64,000 nt of DNA from Lateolabrax maculatus. Its lineage: Eukaryota; Chordata; Actinopteri; Acropomatiformes; Lateolabracidae. The notes under the pieces were generated by a model that searched no databases, was not told where the DNA came from, and saw only the letters and a list, made by a program, of their open reading frames with translations. Positions 11,500 to 22,915 of this stretch are shown piece by piece (the stretch's first letter is position 1; the number at the start of each line of letters is the position of its first letter). The stretch is from NCBI GenBank assembly GCA_031216445.1, contig CM062206.1:24085501-24149500 (forward strand). The letters are read 5' to 3'. Both the position numbers and the translations under genes were made by a program.

Positions 11500-12769
11500 T
11501 GAACATAAAGAAAACTATAAATACGATATACTGTATAGGCCATCATATGAACCCTCTTGTGCCATACATCTTGATAGCAATCTTATATTTTAATAAATTT
11601 TGAAATGGAACCGGTTATATTTAAATCACTGTCTGTTTATCTTAGCATTAATCGGTGTATTGATGAGGATGGGCCAGCTTTAGCAGTGATGTGGTAATCA
11701 CTAAAAGTCATTTAGCTTTGGGATTTCATTTCTGCTTTGCCAGTCCACTCTTATCAGCCAACATCTAGAGGGAAAATCTTACATGCATATTTATAGTCTG
11801 GGATTTTGATCCTGACAAGAAATGATTAGATGATTATAAATGAGGAAGATTATGAATGGGATGATTGATAGCTGGGGAGCATGCAGAGGTTTCAAAACAT
11901 TGATAGTATAATCATGTACACAATTATAGGCATAGTCTTAACCCTTACTGAACTTAAATGTCATATCAGTTCTAATATTATCTTGGCAACAATCCTCAAG
12001 CAGCTGTGTGTACATGACGAAAAGCCAAAACTCTAAAAGGTCTAAAACTCAAACTACTTCTCACACATATATCATAACAAGAACACACACTCTGTCAAAC
12101 TTCAGACTCCATAATTAACATTTCTAACACCCACATTAAGGCATCAAGATGCAATTAATTGGTAAAGATTCATCTGCATTACTCCAGAGCTCAGTGAGTT
12201 TCATCTAAATGTTTCCCTCCTACACACATTTAGCAGCTTTAGGCCTATTTTATGAACTAAAGTCACTGAGCACCCTGGAAATAAAATCAGTTAAAGACGT
12301 AGGTGTAATGTAAGTAATGATGATACTTTGTAATGTGTATAACATATGTACTGTACTTAAAAATCTTCCATGATGTGGGTGGAAAATATGTCTCCATAGC
12401 GCTGCAGTAGCATGAAATTACATCATGTGTATATACAATCAACAGAGCTGTTTTGATGCTTAACTTCTTTCTGAATTACTATCAGATTAGGAAGTTACTA
12501 TTATTCACTGGAGCAGCATCCTTAATTTATTCAAGTAACCATGCATGCATCCTGATAAACAATGAAGTGAAACCAATTTAAGTCTACAGGCAAGCAAAAT
12601 AATGTTTAGACTTGGAGAAATCTCAGTCGCCTTGAAAACCTGAGACTCCACCCCAAACTTAGCTTGGACTTGGGTGCAGAGTTTGCAGATGTTTCAATTC
12701 AATTTGCTATAATCTCGAGGTTCTGTAAGTCTTTTTTTCCCCACTCTAGCAGTTGTACAAAGCTGTGCT
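11500..12769. other. No recognisable feature
   Basis: AT-rich sequence with no long frames, tandem arrays or recognisable repeat ends. Confidence 0.5.
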
Positions 12770-13318
12770 TTGAGCTAAATGATAACATCAGCATGCAAAC
12801 ATGCTCACAATGACTATGCTAAAATGTTTGTTCAGCAGGTACAGTGTTTACCACGTTCACCATCTTAGTTTACTGATTACTTTTAGCTTACTGAGAGCAC
12901 TAAACACAACTGAGGCTAATGGGAATGTCATTCGTTTTTGCAGGTATTTGGGGGTATTTGAGGGACATTTTAACTTGCTGCTTTCGCAAGAGGTAAAGTC
13001 AAGAAATCACGTAAATGGGATTAGGAGGCAGCATCTGGGAATGATGAATGTCCGTACAAGGTTTTGTGCCAGTCCATCAAAAAGAGAGAGATTTTATTTG
13101 AAAAGTGAAAACTTTGACCAGCTGGTAGCACTACATGAAGAGTTTTGGGGTTATGTAAGTTATTAGGTTTTATCCTCTGGGGACCATGAATGTCTGTAGA
13201 AACCTTTTATGACAATCCATCTACTAGTTGTTGAGATAAATCTGTAACAAAGTTGTGGACCGACTGCCCAACACTGCCACCCCTTGAGCCACAACACTAG
13301 CGTGGCTAAACACAGCTG
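12770..13318 (+). repeat. Old fish interspersed repeat ('GCTAACATG / CATCTTAGTTTA' family), longest copy
   Basis: The order of blocks matches a repeat very common in percomorph genomes: GTTTACCACGTTCACCATCT, then CTGAGGCTAATGGGAATGTC, then TTTTGCAGGTATTTGG, then GGGGACCATGAATGTCTGTA, then AATCCATCTACTAGTTGTTG, and an end with CACTGCCA...GCTAGCGTGGCTAA-like sequence (here CTAGCGTGGCTAA). This is the most complete of five copies in the window. It is non-coding and its class is unknown to me. The 121-codon ORF inside it is incidental. Confidence 0.6.
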
Positions 13319-14336
13319 ACATATTCTAGTATGACTTTACTATGACTGATGAAAATCACTTTCCTTCGGGCTTGTTCATGTTCAAGTTGACCTAAAAACA
13401 GACCATCAAGTCCATCTCTGTTTTGACCAAATAACTCCAGATAAAACGTCCTGAACAAACCAGTGATGGAGTAAATAAGCTACTGGTACAGTTCAGCCCA
13501 CAGTACAGGAACACTCTGTTTATTACACAGGAAAAGAAATCTGTAACACTGGTCTATAAATAAAATAAAAGCCTCCAGTAAAGGTTTGGGGTGATTAAGC
13601 AACTCGTTTTTTTTTCAACATTCAAGACTTCAGATGCCGCAGTTTTGAAAAGTACTTGGGAGAAAATAGAGTACATAAAATAAGTAAAAAGGCACAATTT
13701 AGTAGCTCTCTCAAGTACACTGAGAATAGAAGTATAAGTTGTTCAAACTTTGACAAATGGCACTTTTCATGACTTAGAGCATTGGAGTTAATAAAAAAAG
13801 CTTTTCTATGCTTGACCTGGTCAAGACCTACTTAAGATATACACTGGGTGATGAAAAAAAAAAAAAAAAAAAAATCAAGCAATCTGGGGGTTTTAAGGCT
13901 CAACTAAGAATAACTAAACCCATTAATCTCAAGGATTTTGGTAACGTGTTTCCTGAAAGCAGTAACATTAGAGGAGTTTGGGCCTTACTACTGTGTTTCA
14001 TTGAGCACAAATCCTAAATGCAACATTTGAAACTACAATCCAAATGCAAACTAAGAAGTGGCAAAAGAGAAAGATGTTTTCATAATTAGACTTGAGTGCT
14101 TTTTATACAAAAAGTACAAGAGGCCAGAAGCTTTTGGAGGGTTTAAACACCACATACTTTATTTTATAAAGCATTTTTAAGAAGTTACAACCAAAGTACA
14201 AGTCAAGACAATAAGATAACGACTGAAGAAATATAAAACAGCAATAATAAACTACACAAATGACAAACTGTTGACATGACTTCAAAATCTGGGCAGATTA
14301 CAAATGCCAGACTGGCATGTCCTAAAGTAGCAAATG

Positions 14337-14340
<4 letters not shown>

Positions 14341-14373
<33 letters not shown>

Positions 14374-14381
14374 AATAATAA
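14341..14381. repeat. (ATT)n/(AAT)n microsatellite
   Basis: Ten ATT units are followed directly by AATAATAATAA, so the tract is almost palindromic and would read as asparagine repeats on the minus strand. Confidence 0.95.
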
Positions 14382-14820
14382 GTATAGTCCAAATGTTGGA
14401 GTATTTTAATGAAAAACTCAATCACATGGAATCATGGTAACTGACCAAATTCAAAGCTATATTTCTGAATCAAACTGAGTTGCTCTATGAGGCTTCTAAA
14501 TCTTCCTCCAGAATTATATCAAAGCATTCATTAATAATTTCCACTGTAGTCTCTCTAACCCTAGACTCAGGAGAGGAGAGAAAGATAGCATGATGTGATG
14601 GGGAATTAATTTCAGAATTTTTACTTTTCAGACAACAGAACTGGCAGATTCACACAGGATTAAGGGATCAGATGACCTCTGCCATTAAAACAAACCACTG
14701 GCAAAACTAGTCCCAAGTGAAAAGGGTTTACGAGAGGACCAGCTCAAAAGATTTATCCAGAGAGAGGACCCAAATGGGACTGTTTTACAATCGATCTGTT
14801 AATACACTTGTACCAAGCTC

Positions 14821-14825
14821 TCTCT

Positions 14826-14857
<32 letters not shown>
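14821..14857. repeat. (TC)n(TG)n microsatellite
   Basis: A short TC run passes into an uninterrupted TG run of about 14 units. Confidence 0.95.
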
Positions 14858-14860
<3 letters not shown>

Positions 14861-15021
14861 GCCTGGATAAGAAAATGATAGTTTGTGTATGAGTGGGAGA
14901 GTGATGCCTATAACGAGAGACAGGCTGTGTGAGATGGAGGTAGGTTTTTGTCAGGCTTTCAGTGAGTGCCATGTTTGGCTCAAGACAGCCTTACAAGGGA
15001 GAACCACAGGCCTTCTCCCTG

Positions 15022-15024
<3 letters not shown>

Positions 15025-15066
<42 letters not shown>
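15025..15066. repeat. (TG)21 microsatellite
   Basis: Forty-two bases of uninterrupted TG, the longest pure dinucleotide tract in the window. Confidence 0.95.
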
Positions 15067-15067
<1 letters not shown>

Positions 15068-15714
15068 TGTCCTTGCAGGGCAGCAGCAGACTGCATTATT
15101 ATGTATGGCCTGTCTCTGGCTGACCACTAGAATCCCTGATGCTATCCTGACACTCTGCAGACAAATCAGTCAGCCATGTAAAGTCGTCCAGTCATTCAGT
15201 CAAAAAAAAAAAAAAAAAAACACATGCTGCCACTGAGCAGCCATAGAAATACTAAATTTATCATGAAAACATCCACTCAGTCAGCTGGGAAAAAAACAGC
15301 GGTAACTTTGGGTAATTACGAGTTACTTTAATCATCAAAGTGAGTCATATAAAAACTGTATCAGGCCCCCATGTAGTAGTAGAAGAAGAAAAAGAAGGTG
15401 GTTTGATTTTCCATCATTTGAAGTTAGTAGTTTGAATTACGTCATAATGTTGCACCTTGAAACTTTAACTCCGACTGTTTCTCGATAGGCTAAACATTCA
15501 ACACACGCATTCATGTGTATGTTGTTTGCAGTTTTTGCAGATATTTCGATAAAATTTGCACATTTCCTGGCCCAGGCTCAGTGGGTTTGACAATGATTCA
15601 TTAAAGGCCCACTTACCTTGTAATATGTGCATGTTGCCTGCCAGACACTGCTGTTTTTACACATTTTATGAGCATTGTTATGAAAAGCACCTGAATTAAC
15701 ACCATATGCCCACA

Positions 15715-15810
15715 GGAATCTATCAAAGTATCAAGGTCATTTATTAGTCATTTCACAACACAGGGTTGCACAATGAAATTAAAGTTGTAGTCACACAGAA
15801 CATATATACA
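15715..15810 (-). mobile_element. Probable LINE 3' tail
   Basis: On the minus strand the sequence reads CTTTAATTTCATTGTGCAAC, then TGAAATGACTAATAAATGAC and CTTGATACTTTGATAGATTC. This resembles the 3' end of fish L2/CR1-type LINEs, where a 'TTTCGTTGTGC' block is followed by 'AATGACAATAAA' and a short TTTGATTC-like tail. No RT coding sequence is attached, consistent with strong 5' truncation. The upstream limit on the element is not visible. Confidence 0.4.
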
Positions 15811-17160
15811 GATAATTAAATTTAGAATAGAACATTAGAAAATTAATTATATTATTTATATACACCCAGGAAATAATTCTGCAGTGCAATTTTTGTCTGC
15901 TACCAGTAAAAGAGCAAAAAGCAAAACACCATCTTAGACAGTAGCAAAAAAAGACCCTCATTTCCCTGGGCCTATAGCCCAGTCATGTGCACTGCACAAT
16001 CCCTAATGACCCTCACACTTCTTGTAGAAGCACACAATCACCAGGAGGAGCATCAAAAAGGACCACTTCTCTGTGATTGTAAAAATAGTATTTTCAGTTC
16101 TGTCGTGGTACTTGCCAAGTGAACGCATGTACCATACAAGAAATGTGCCATGGTCCAGCATCTGTCCATATAGCTGTCTGAATCTTTGTTGTGGGAACAC
16201 TCTAAATATATAGTGCCAGATAAGATAAAGTTATGTAACATGACAATGAGTGAAAAGATAGGTCCAGTGATAATACAATATTCCAAAGCTTTAACACAAA
16301 AATCTATTCTTAGTGGATGGACCGTCTTGATGGAAACAGTGGGGATCGGGAAAATATTGGATTTGCGGCCAGAAAAACAACAACTTGGATGCAAAAGCGA
16401 GTAAAAAGTAAAAAGGTAGTCGCTGCAGTGCAGTAGTGAACACACACACACAATTTTGGATGGATGCCAAGAAGGTTCTGGTTGCTGACGCCGTGTGACA
16501 CCTACTGGTCGGTCAGGGTGACTCTGCTTTCTCAATTGATGCTCCACATGTGTCTGATCGTCGGTCAGTCCTTTTGCTTAACCTGAATACAGGGAGATCG
16601 GCTAAGACGTGTGAGGAGGACAGTCGGATGACATGGGGGGGGGGGGGGATTGAGTCCGACAGGAGATAAATGTCTACTCTGTCAGGGTGCGGAGATGAGA
16701 TGATTATTGACATAGATGGAGGAAGATCAGAGAGGAAGGAGGGCTGATGGGAGGATTAAATGTCATAACAAGGACAGCAGGAGGGAGTAAAGGTTGGAGA
16801 GGGGAACAAATAGGACAGATAAGGATGGCTGGAGGAATGAGAAGGGACAGGGACTGGAGGATATGAGAGAGAGGGGCAAGGAGAAACCAAAGTAAATGAT
16901 AGGAGGACAAGCTCTCTTTTATAACCAGATTTGCCATCTTACATCAAGATGTTTTTTTTATCTTAGTAAAGCAGCAGATATTCCACTGGTTTCAAGACAA
17001 CATCTCTCTGAGAATTTAATTAACTTAAATGAGATTAACTTGAAGCAAACAGGTTTTTTTTTATAAATAACGGCACAATGGAGGTGAACCTAGCTCAGTT
17101 TGGGACTGTTTCATCCATTGTGTAGAAGAAACCCACTAGCACTGAACACAAAGCTGGGGA
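15811..17160. other. No recognisable gene; G-run and purine-rich tract
   Basis: Contains a run of 14 G at 16635-16648 and a GA-rich stretch at about 16700-16900. The 164-codon minus ORF at 16053-16547 shows no protein-like pattern. Confidence 0.45.
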
Positions 17161-17283
17161 CAAGGTATTGAACAAATTCAAATTTTGATTTGATGATATT
17201 TTAGGTATTTTACTTTACTATGCCGAAGTGGTGGAGCAGCAGACATCGCCGTCCCACAAAGCCCATGCGCTAGCGCGGTGAGA
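17161..17283 (+). repeat. Old fish interspersed repeat, internally deleted copy
   Basis: AAGGTATTGAACAAATTCAA and TTTTGATTTGATGAT are followed directly by the family's end blocks (AAGTGGTGGAGCAGCAGACA, then CATGCGCTAGCGCGGTGA). The middle of the repeat seen at 12770-13318 and 47458-47665 is missing. Confidence 0.5.
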
Positions 17284-19221
17284 AATGCAAAGTGCTACGG
17301 CTGAAAGACCAAGAGAAGTAAAGAAAGCTTGTTGGCCGGGTATAGGAATAGGAAAACGGAGCTAAAGGCTGAAGCCAGTCAACATGAAGAAGGAAAAAAA
17401 AAAAGGCATGGGAGAGAAAGAGCAGAATAGAAAAAAATCAAGCAGGCCAATTACATGTATGAGAGACGCAGAGTGTCAGACGGAGTGAGGATATAGTGAA
17501 AGGATGAAGCATTCAATGGGAGATTAAATGGAATAGTTTAACCTACGATATGAAGGGCGTATTAAAAAAATGTCCTATATTGTCAGCTTAAATCATGGAG
17601 TGGAGCTGCAGCAGGGAACATGCCTAATCAAGATGCTGTAGATATGCTGTGTTTATCTAAAACACTGTGATTGTTGCTCTGCTGCCAGGGATAATCACTG
17701 GTGCAAAATGTCCTACACCCACAGGGAGTGGGAAATCCAGAAGAAAAACATGGCACTAGCATCAGTGTGTCACATGCAAGTTTCTGAAGAGACATTTTGA
17801 AGTGTTGGTTACCACTCGCCACCTCCTTGGGCGGTGTCGTAGCCACCAAATATGCGTTAGGTCGAAGGTGAGGAAGCCTGAATGGAGCTTCATTGAGACT
17901 AGCAAGCAACAGCTAACTTGTCTGATTGTGACAGGCTGTAAATCAAGTGAATGAACACTACTACATTTAAGCCTAAATATCCACAATGGAACAACGAATT
18001 TACAAATGTCAAGACACAAAATAGCACAATGCAAATTAGCGTTAAAACACCTGAACGTCGAGACTGAAATTGGTAATTTCTGAATGGATTCTAATGCTAG
18101 TGACCGCAGAGAAACTGCAGGCTGAAGGTCCCCTGACGTGGTTTCATTAAATGGACCACATTCATACAGTAATTTTACCCAAAACAGTCACTAATGTTAG
18201 ATCTTTCATCCCTTGTTTCCTTTAAAATGCTCTGCAGCTTATGCAATGTGTGTTGCATACCCGTTGTCTGATTTCCGAGTGTTGGTCAGTGATGGAGACT
18301 TGTACTAACCATACATCAACATTGGAGGAGGTTTTAACTACCAACAAGTAAAAGACAATAAAGTAGTATTATTTTGTTTGAATCTCTAATTCATTAGATC
18401 TTCTCTATGATGGAAATGTGACTTTACTGTTTGTTTATTATAGGCCACTGCTGCTCAGAGAGGCCAAATGAGGTCCCAGAGACACATGGGAGTCAGTTGG
18501 GTGCAATTTCTCTCGGTGCTATAAAACTAAGCAGTTACTTTTATACCCTCTCAGACACAGAGGGAGGGAGGAATAAGAGAGCCAGGCGAAGAAAGACACA
18601 GGTGCTGAAGATAGTAAATGAAAGAGTAGAAATCACAAGAGGCAGTGATAGGACATGGGTAGATTATAACAGGGACTGAATGACTGACAGGTGGAACTAA
18701 GATGGAGGGAGGGATTTAACCAACAACACAGAGAAGTAGGAGGGAAGGACTGACGTGGATGGGTGGGTAGATGGAGCCATATACAGCTTAGTCTATGCTG
18801 ACTGACATAATAATTCCCACTGCAAAGCTTTCATCAAGGGGAACTGAATGTGCATTGCCAAGGACACATACAGTAAACACACATCATGGATATGTACAGT
18901 ATATACACAGACATACAGCACTGTTAGCAGTCTGGGAGGTGTGGAGACCCAAAGTGAGAACAAACAGCCCAGGATTTTGATTCAGCGCTCTGCTTTTTAC
19001 ATATTTTTAATGTCAATATACATAAAACAAATGCCAAACAAACAAACAAAACTCAATGACATAATGGGGGGTACCCAACCCGAACCTTAAGCCTAACCCT
19101 CAAACAAAAAGGAAAATGAATCAAACAATGGGTCAAACTACATTGCGATAACATGAAATCTTAACTCGCACACTCAAAAAAATGGTCACACCTTATTGGT
19201 CGCAGCCTGGAGCCCTGCATC
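17284..19221. other. No recognisable feature
   Basis: Moderately AT-rich with purine-rich patches near 17390-17520 and 18550-18720. Open frames are short and not protein-like. Confidence 0.5.
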
Positions 19222-19315
19222 AGCCTCAGCTGTACTTTCTATTTAGTGATAATTAGCAAATGTTAGCATTTTAACATGCAAATCTGAAATGGTTAATATT
19301 ACCTGCTAATAATGC
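19222..19315 (-). repeat. Old fish interspersed repeat, 5' fragment, inverted
   Basis: Read on the minus strand it gives the 'TTAGCATGTTAAAATGCTAACATTTGC' type head of the family and the CTGAGGCTGATG block at its far end (on this strand CATCAGCCTCAGCTGTACTT and AATTAGCAAATGTTAGCATT). It is the only one of the five copies in this orientation. Confidence 0.45.
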
Positions 19316-19928
19316 CAAAGCAGTGCCAAAAAAAGAGCACGATAAACAAAAATCTGCTGAATTTACTGCCAAACAGTTAATCCAGTCAGCCACACAGGAT
19401 GCAGTCCGTCAGAGTTAACAGGCGGGCAAAATTGTTGCCATAGTTCAGACAGCTTCCGACAGTGGTGGCAAGAAAGTTAATGTGTTAACGTGTTTAAGTC
19501 AGCCATATGACGTTAGCTAGCCTGTATATGCTGAGGCTTATTTTTATTTTTTTGTCTTTGTAATATGGGACAAAATAGGCTAGTTGAAATATACAGAGAA
19601 AAATAGGCTGCCACAAAAGAGTCGTAAGTACAGAATATTTCATGAATAAAAATGAATGCTACAATTATTTTTTCTGAAACAGCCAGTCAGTCAGGAAGGC
19701 AACAGCGAGGTCAAAGAGGATGAAACAGGACTAACTGATTGTAAAGACAGTGATTGATAGGAAGAATACATTGCAGATTAGGGAGACACCCCAGTAGTGT
19801 TAGCATCGGATGAGCCCTTTGCACCCCACAGCTTTATCGTCAGATGAGGGAGAGCCTGGTGTCCCCCCGACAGCTCCAGCATCAGGATCTGCAACCAATC
19901 GACCGGCACAACCTTCGGACAGCAGCTA
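19316..19928. other. No recognisable feature
   Basis: AT-rich up to about 19780, then more GC-rich on approach to the Penelope-like element. No coding evidence. Confidence 0.4.
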
Positions 19929-19949
19929 ACCCTAACCCAGCAGCTAACC

Positions 19950-20065
19950 ATCAATCCCTTCTGAAGAAGCAACACTCTTGCGAAACGTCAGGGATCCCAC
20001 TACCAGGTACACATATTTTTTACTCTTGTTTATTGTCTTTTATCCCAATTTTGCGATTGTTTTTT
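19950..20065 (+). repeat. Left Penelope-type terminal repeat
   Basis: Shares with 22800-22915 the ordered blocks AAGCAACA, GCGAAA, CGTCAGGGATC, CCCACTACCAGGTACACAT, TTTTTTACTC and CCCAATTTTG. Similarity weakens after ~110 bp, though both copies are later followed by a GGGGGCCCT / CACGG...GGGACTTTT-like block (20112-20135 here, 23128-23170 on the right). Such direct repeats are usual at Penelope element ends. Confidence 0.7.
19953..19999 (+). ncRNA. Candidate hammerhead ribozyme core in left repeat
   Basis: Order of elements on the plus strand: ATCCCT, T, CTGAAGA, A, GCAA-CACTC-TTGC, GAAA, CGTC, AGGGAT. This fits a hammerhead: stem I from ATCCCT with AGGGAT (six pairs, one unpaired T), core CUGANGA, stem II GCAA/TTGC with a five-base loop, core GAAA, a two-pair loopless stem III (A-U, C-G) and a GUC cleavage triplet. 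Hammerheads with minimal stem III are known from Penelope-like element ends. One extra A after CUGANGA departs from the minimal consensus, so activity is uncertain. Confidence 0.5.
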
Positions 20066-20159
20066 AAATTTTAAATAAAAATCTAAAAAGAACGTTTTAA
20101 ACCACTTGTGAGGGGGCCCTGCCCACGGGGACCTTTTATAACGTAGGCTTCCCCTCCTG

Positions 20160-20611
20160 AACTTACATGGAGTTTTTAACACCAAGACTGTTCTTATCCA
20201 CCTTGGGACTTCTGAGTGGTTTTATCAGGAACAAAACTGGACAACCATCCTACATGGCATCACCACTTGAGAACTACAACACAAAGACCCACCAGGAAAC
20301 CAAAAACCAGTCCAACACCACCGCCTCGGACCAACAAGAGCCACCTGTCACCTCCACAACCAGGTAAGTGCCCTCACCACAGTGATTTTAAATGTCTCTT
20401 AATAGAGTGGGGACTAGTGTGCGGGCTAGTGGGAGAGGGAATTGTGCACAGCTCACACACACACACACACACACAACAAGACCAAGTCCACACATCATCA
20501 GCCCCACGATCCAGTAATACCCCAACATTAGAATCCATAACACTTAGTAAATCATCCTACTCCAACGTTTCAGTTTCATTTACGACACCATCTCTTCCTC
20601 CCTTTCCCTAA
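20160..20611 (+). other. Leader region of Penelope-like element, uncertain coding
   Basis: Between the left repeat and the RT there are overlapping T/S/P-rich open frames (65 codons from 20167, 131 from 20216), interrupted by a CA microsatellite at 20453-20475. I recognise no domain. They may be a degraded N-terminal extension of the element or non-coding leader. Confidence 0.25.
20453..20475. repeat. (CA)n microsatellite
   Basis: An uninterrupted CA run inside the Penelope-like element. Confidence 0.9.
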
Positions 20612-21149
20612 CCCCCACAGGTGGTGCTGGCTGTCGGACGAGTCCTGTTCGGCCACAGACCCCGGTAGACCCTGAACAGAGAGACTGCATGATGAAAGGG
20701 ACACTTATGGTCAACCATACCATCAATACAGCCCAATCTGAGCTCTCTCCCGGGCACCCCTTGGGGGTCTCAGCGCCAGGCGGGCCCACACCGAAGGCCG
20801 ACCCACCTCCCCTTGTCCCACCTCACTAAGATTTAATCTCTCCCACTACCCTTTACCCACATTCAAGCCCAGACATAACATTGCCAGACCACACAGGAAA
20901 CTGCAGGACTAGTATTTTAAAATACAAAAACCAGTCTTGATACTGGTGGACTCGAACATCCCAGCCCACAATAACCCGGACATCCAATTAGATAGCTACA
21001 CGGGAGCCAATGCATACCATTTCCTAAAAATATGGTGAGCCAATATACACTGGACAAAAGCAACAGCCAAACTCCTCTTTCACAACTGGTGCTGATTGCT
21101 GAATTTACAATAAACTTTAAACCCAGCCCGTTAAGCAACACACACAATC

Positions 21150-22436
21150 ATCATCATCCACCACCAGGATACAACCGCTCCAACTCTCTCTACCATATCC
21201 CCACCTCCAATCCCGAGTGCACTCCTGACCTGGGATGGAGCTCTACATTGAACATACTCAACCTATCCAGACTATTTTCCCCCTCCCTGGCACAGACCCA
21301 ACTGCTGGAGAGGGGACTATCATTCATTCCATGACCCTCCAAATATGACTGGGAGGAACTCCAAAGGGATCTCTACAACTACATCGATGACTCAAAATAA
21401 CAACCTATTTTCATAATAAAACAGATCATCAGTACACCCCATTCACACATTCTTCCACCTGGGAACCTCAGTGGTCCCAGGTTGATCAAAAAACACAACT
21501 GGCCATCAATCAGGACAGACAGACCGGGCGTTCATACCGGCCTCTGGCAGATATCCCAGACAATCTGTCGGGGGACGAGCACAGGGCCTTGACTCAACTT
21601 AAAAACAACCCCAACATAGTAATCAAACTGGCAGACAAAGGCTCTAAAACAGTCATCATGGACAGACAACAATATCTAACAGAAACCAACAGACAACTCA
21701 CCAACACTAAACACTACAAACTCATTCCACAAAGCATACAATCACGAACACAGATCCAACTCAGGACCATCATTCAGTTACTTTACAATAAAAAATATAT
21801 TTCCTCCAAACAAAAATACTTTTTATTCAGTCCTAATAACCCACGTCCCAGACATTTTTATCTATTACCCAAAATACATAAAGACCCACTATCATGGACT
21901 ATCTGCTTTGGGGTTCTTCCCGGTCAACCTATAATCTCTGACTGCAACAGTGCCACCTACAACATCTCACAATATATCGACCACTTCCTCAGTCCCCTCT
22001 CCAACCAACCCCAGCTACTTAAAAAGATACCTACCATTTTCTGAGCATCATTCGGACCATGGCTGTCCCCACCCATTCAGCTCTCTTTACTATTGACGTA
22101 GACAGCCTATACACCAATATACAGACCGAGGCCGGACTTCGAGCCACTGCATCAGTTCTTGCTAGATACCCATACAACACCAAACCAGATCAATACATCC
22201 TTAAAATACTGGAAATCTGTCTTACCAGCAATGATTTCACATTTAACAATAACCACTACCTCCAGATAAGTGGGACAGCCATGGGCCAACAATTTGCACC
22301 ATCATACGCAAACATCTACATGAGTGAGTGGGAGCGAGAGGCCTTGGACAAATGCACCCTCAAACCCCTCATCTACCTCCGCTTTTTAGACGACATCTTT
22401 GGAACTCAACCAGGTTTTTCAAACCCATGCCACTGA
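21150..22436 (+). pseudogene. Penelope-type reverse transcriptase, frameshifted
   Basis: Four in-order pieces. The first, ending at 21405, has LNILNLSRLFSPSLAQ, LLERGLSFIP and, after an in-frame TGA at 21332, KYDWEELQRDLYNY. The second (to 22044) has NPNIVIKLADKGSKTVIMDR, FYLLPKIHKDP and ATYNISQYIDHFL. The third (from about 22035, other frame) has FTIDVDSLYTNI, ISGTAMGQQFAPSYANIYMS and LRFLDDIFG. A last shift follows at about 22415. LPKIHK, DVDSLYTNI, the AMG...AP.YANI.M block and the (F/Y)xDD catalytic motif are specific for Penelope RTs, which are related to telomerase RT. At least one nonsense codon and three frameshifts make it inactive. No thumb or GIY-YIG domain follows. Confidence 0.88.
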
Positions 22437-22799
22437 TCTACAGCTATTTCTAACACATAATCCAAAATAGATGGATCACTCAGTGAGCCTGGGGAGATCG
22501 GGGCCAAATCTCTATTCCCCACTTGAGAGATGAAGCCCAACCTTGTGAGCTACAGCACACACAGAGAAGCAAGAATCCCTTCCTCAAGACCCGCCTCCAA
22601 CACCAACACTGCCCCTCAAAGTACACTATCAAACACTTTCCCTCCCCAAAAATGTTTTTCAAACCACCCCAATTATCCAATCACACTCATTCCTACCTCA
22701 TACATTACATACTGATAGGATGTTTGAGACTTGGGGGAGGGCTTAATCAGCCCCTTCCCTCAACATTCAAATACCCAGAGCTGACACACTTCCCCATTC

Positions 22800-22915
22800 C
22801 CCTCTGTGAAAGCAACAAGTTAGCGAAAACGTCAGGGATCTCCCACTACCAGGTACACATCTTTTTTACTCGTATTTATTGTGTTTTACCCCAATTTTGG
22901 GAGTGTTCTTTAAAC
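22800..22915 (+). repeat. Right Penelope-type terminal repeat with degenerate hammerhead-like core
   Basis: Direct repeat of 19950-20065. The ribozyme-like part reads CTGTGA, AA, GCAACAAGTTAGC, GAAAA, CGTC, AGGGATC. Stem II (GCAAC with GTT-A-GC) is still partly formed. The first core box has lost a base relative to CUGAUGA, and GAAA has an extra A. Taken with the left copy this supports an ancestral CTGATGA-A-GCAAC..GTTGC-GAAAC-GTC order, but this copy is probably inactive. Confidence 0.55.

Larger units (their letters stand above)
13319..15714. other. No recognisable gene; microsatellites and A-runs
   Basis: Apart from the simple repeats listed separately there is an A-run at about 13855-13874 and another at about 15202-15219. 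ORFs here run through these simple tracts and are not supported as genes. Confidence 0.5.

Noticed and set aside
16053..16547. 164-codon minus-strand ORF
   Set aside because: No recognisable motif, overlapping frames of similar length in the same place, no context.
19925..19950. CCCTAACCC as an interstitial telomere array
   Set aside because: Only one or two degenerate units; not an array.
20160..20611. Zinc-knuckle or gag-like protein in the Penelope leader
   Set aside because: No Cys/His spacing found; only T/S/P-rich low-complexity frames.
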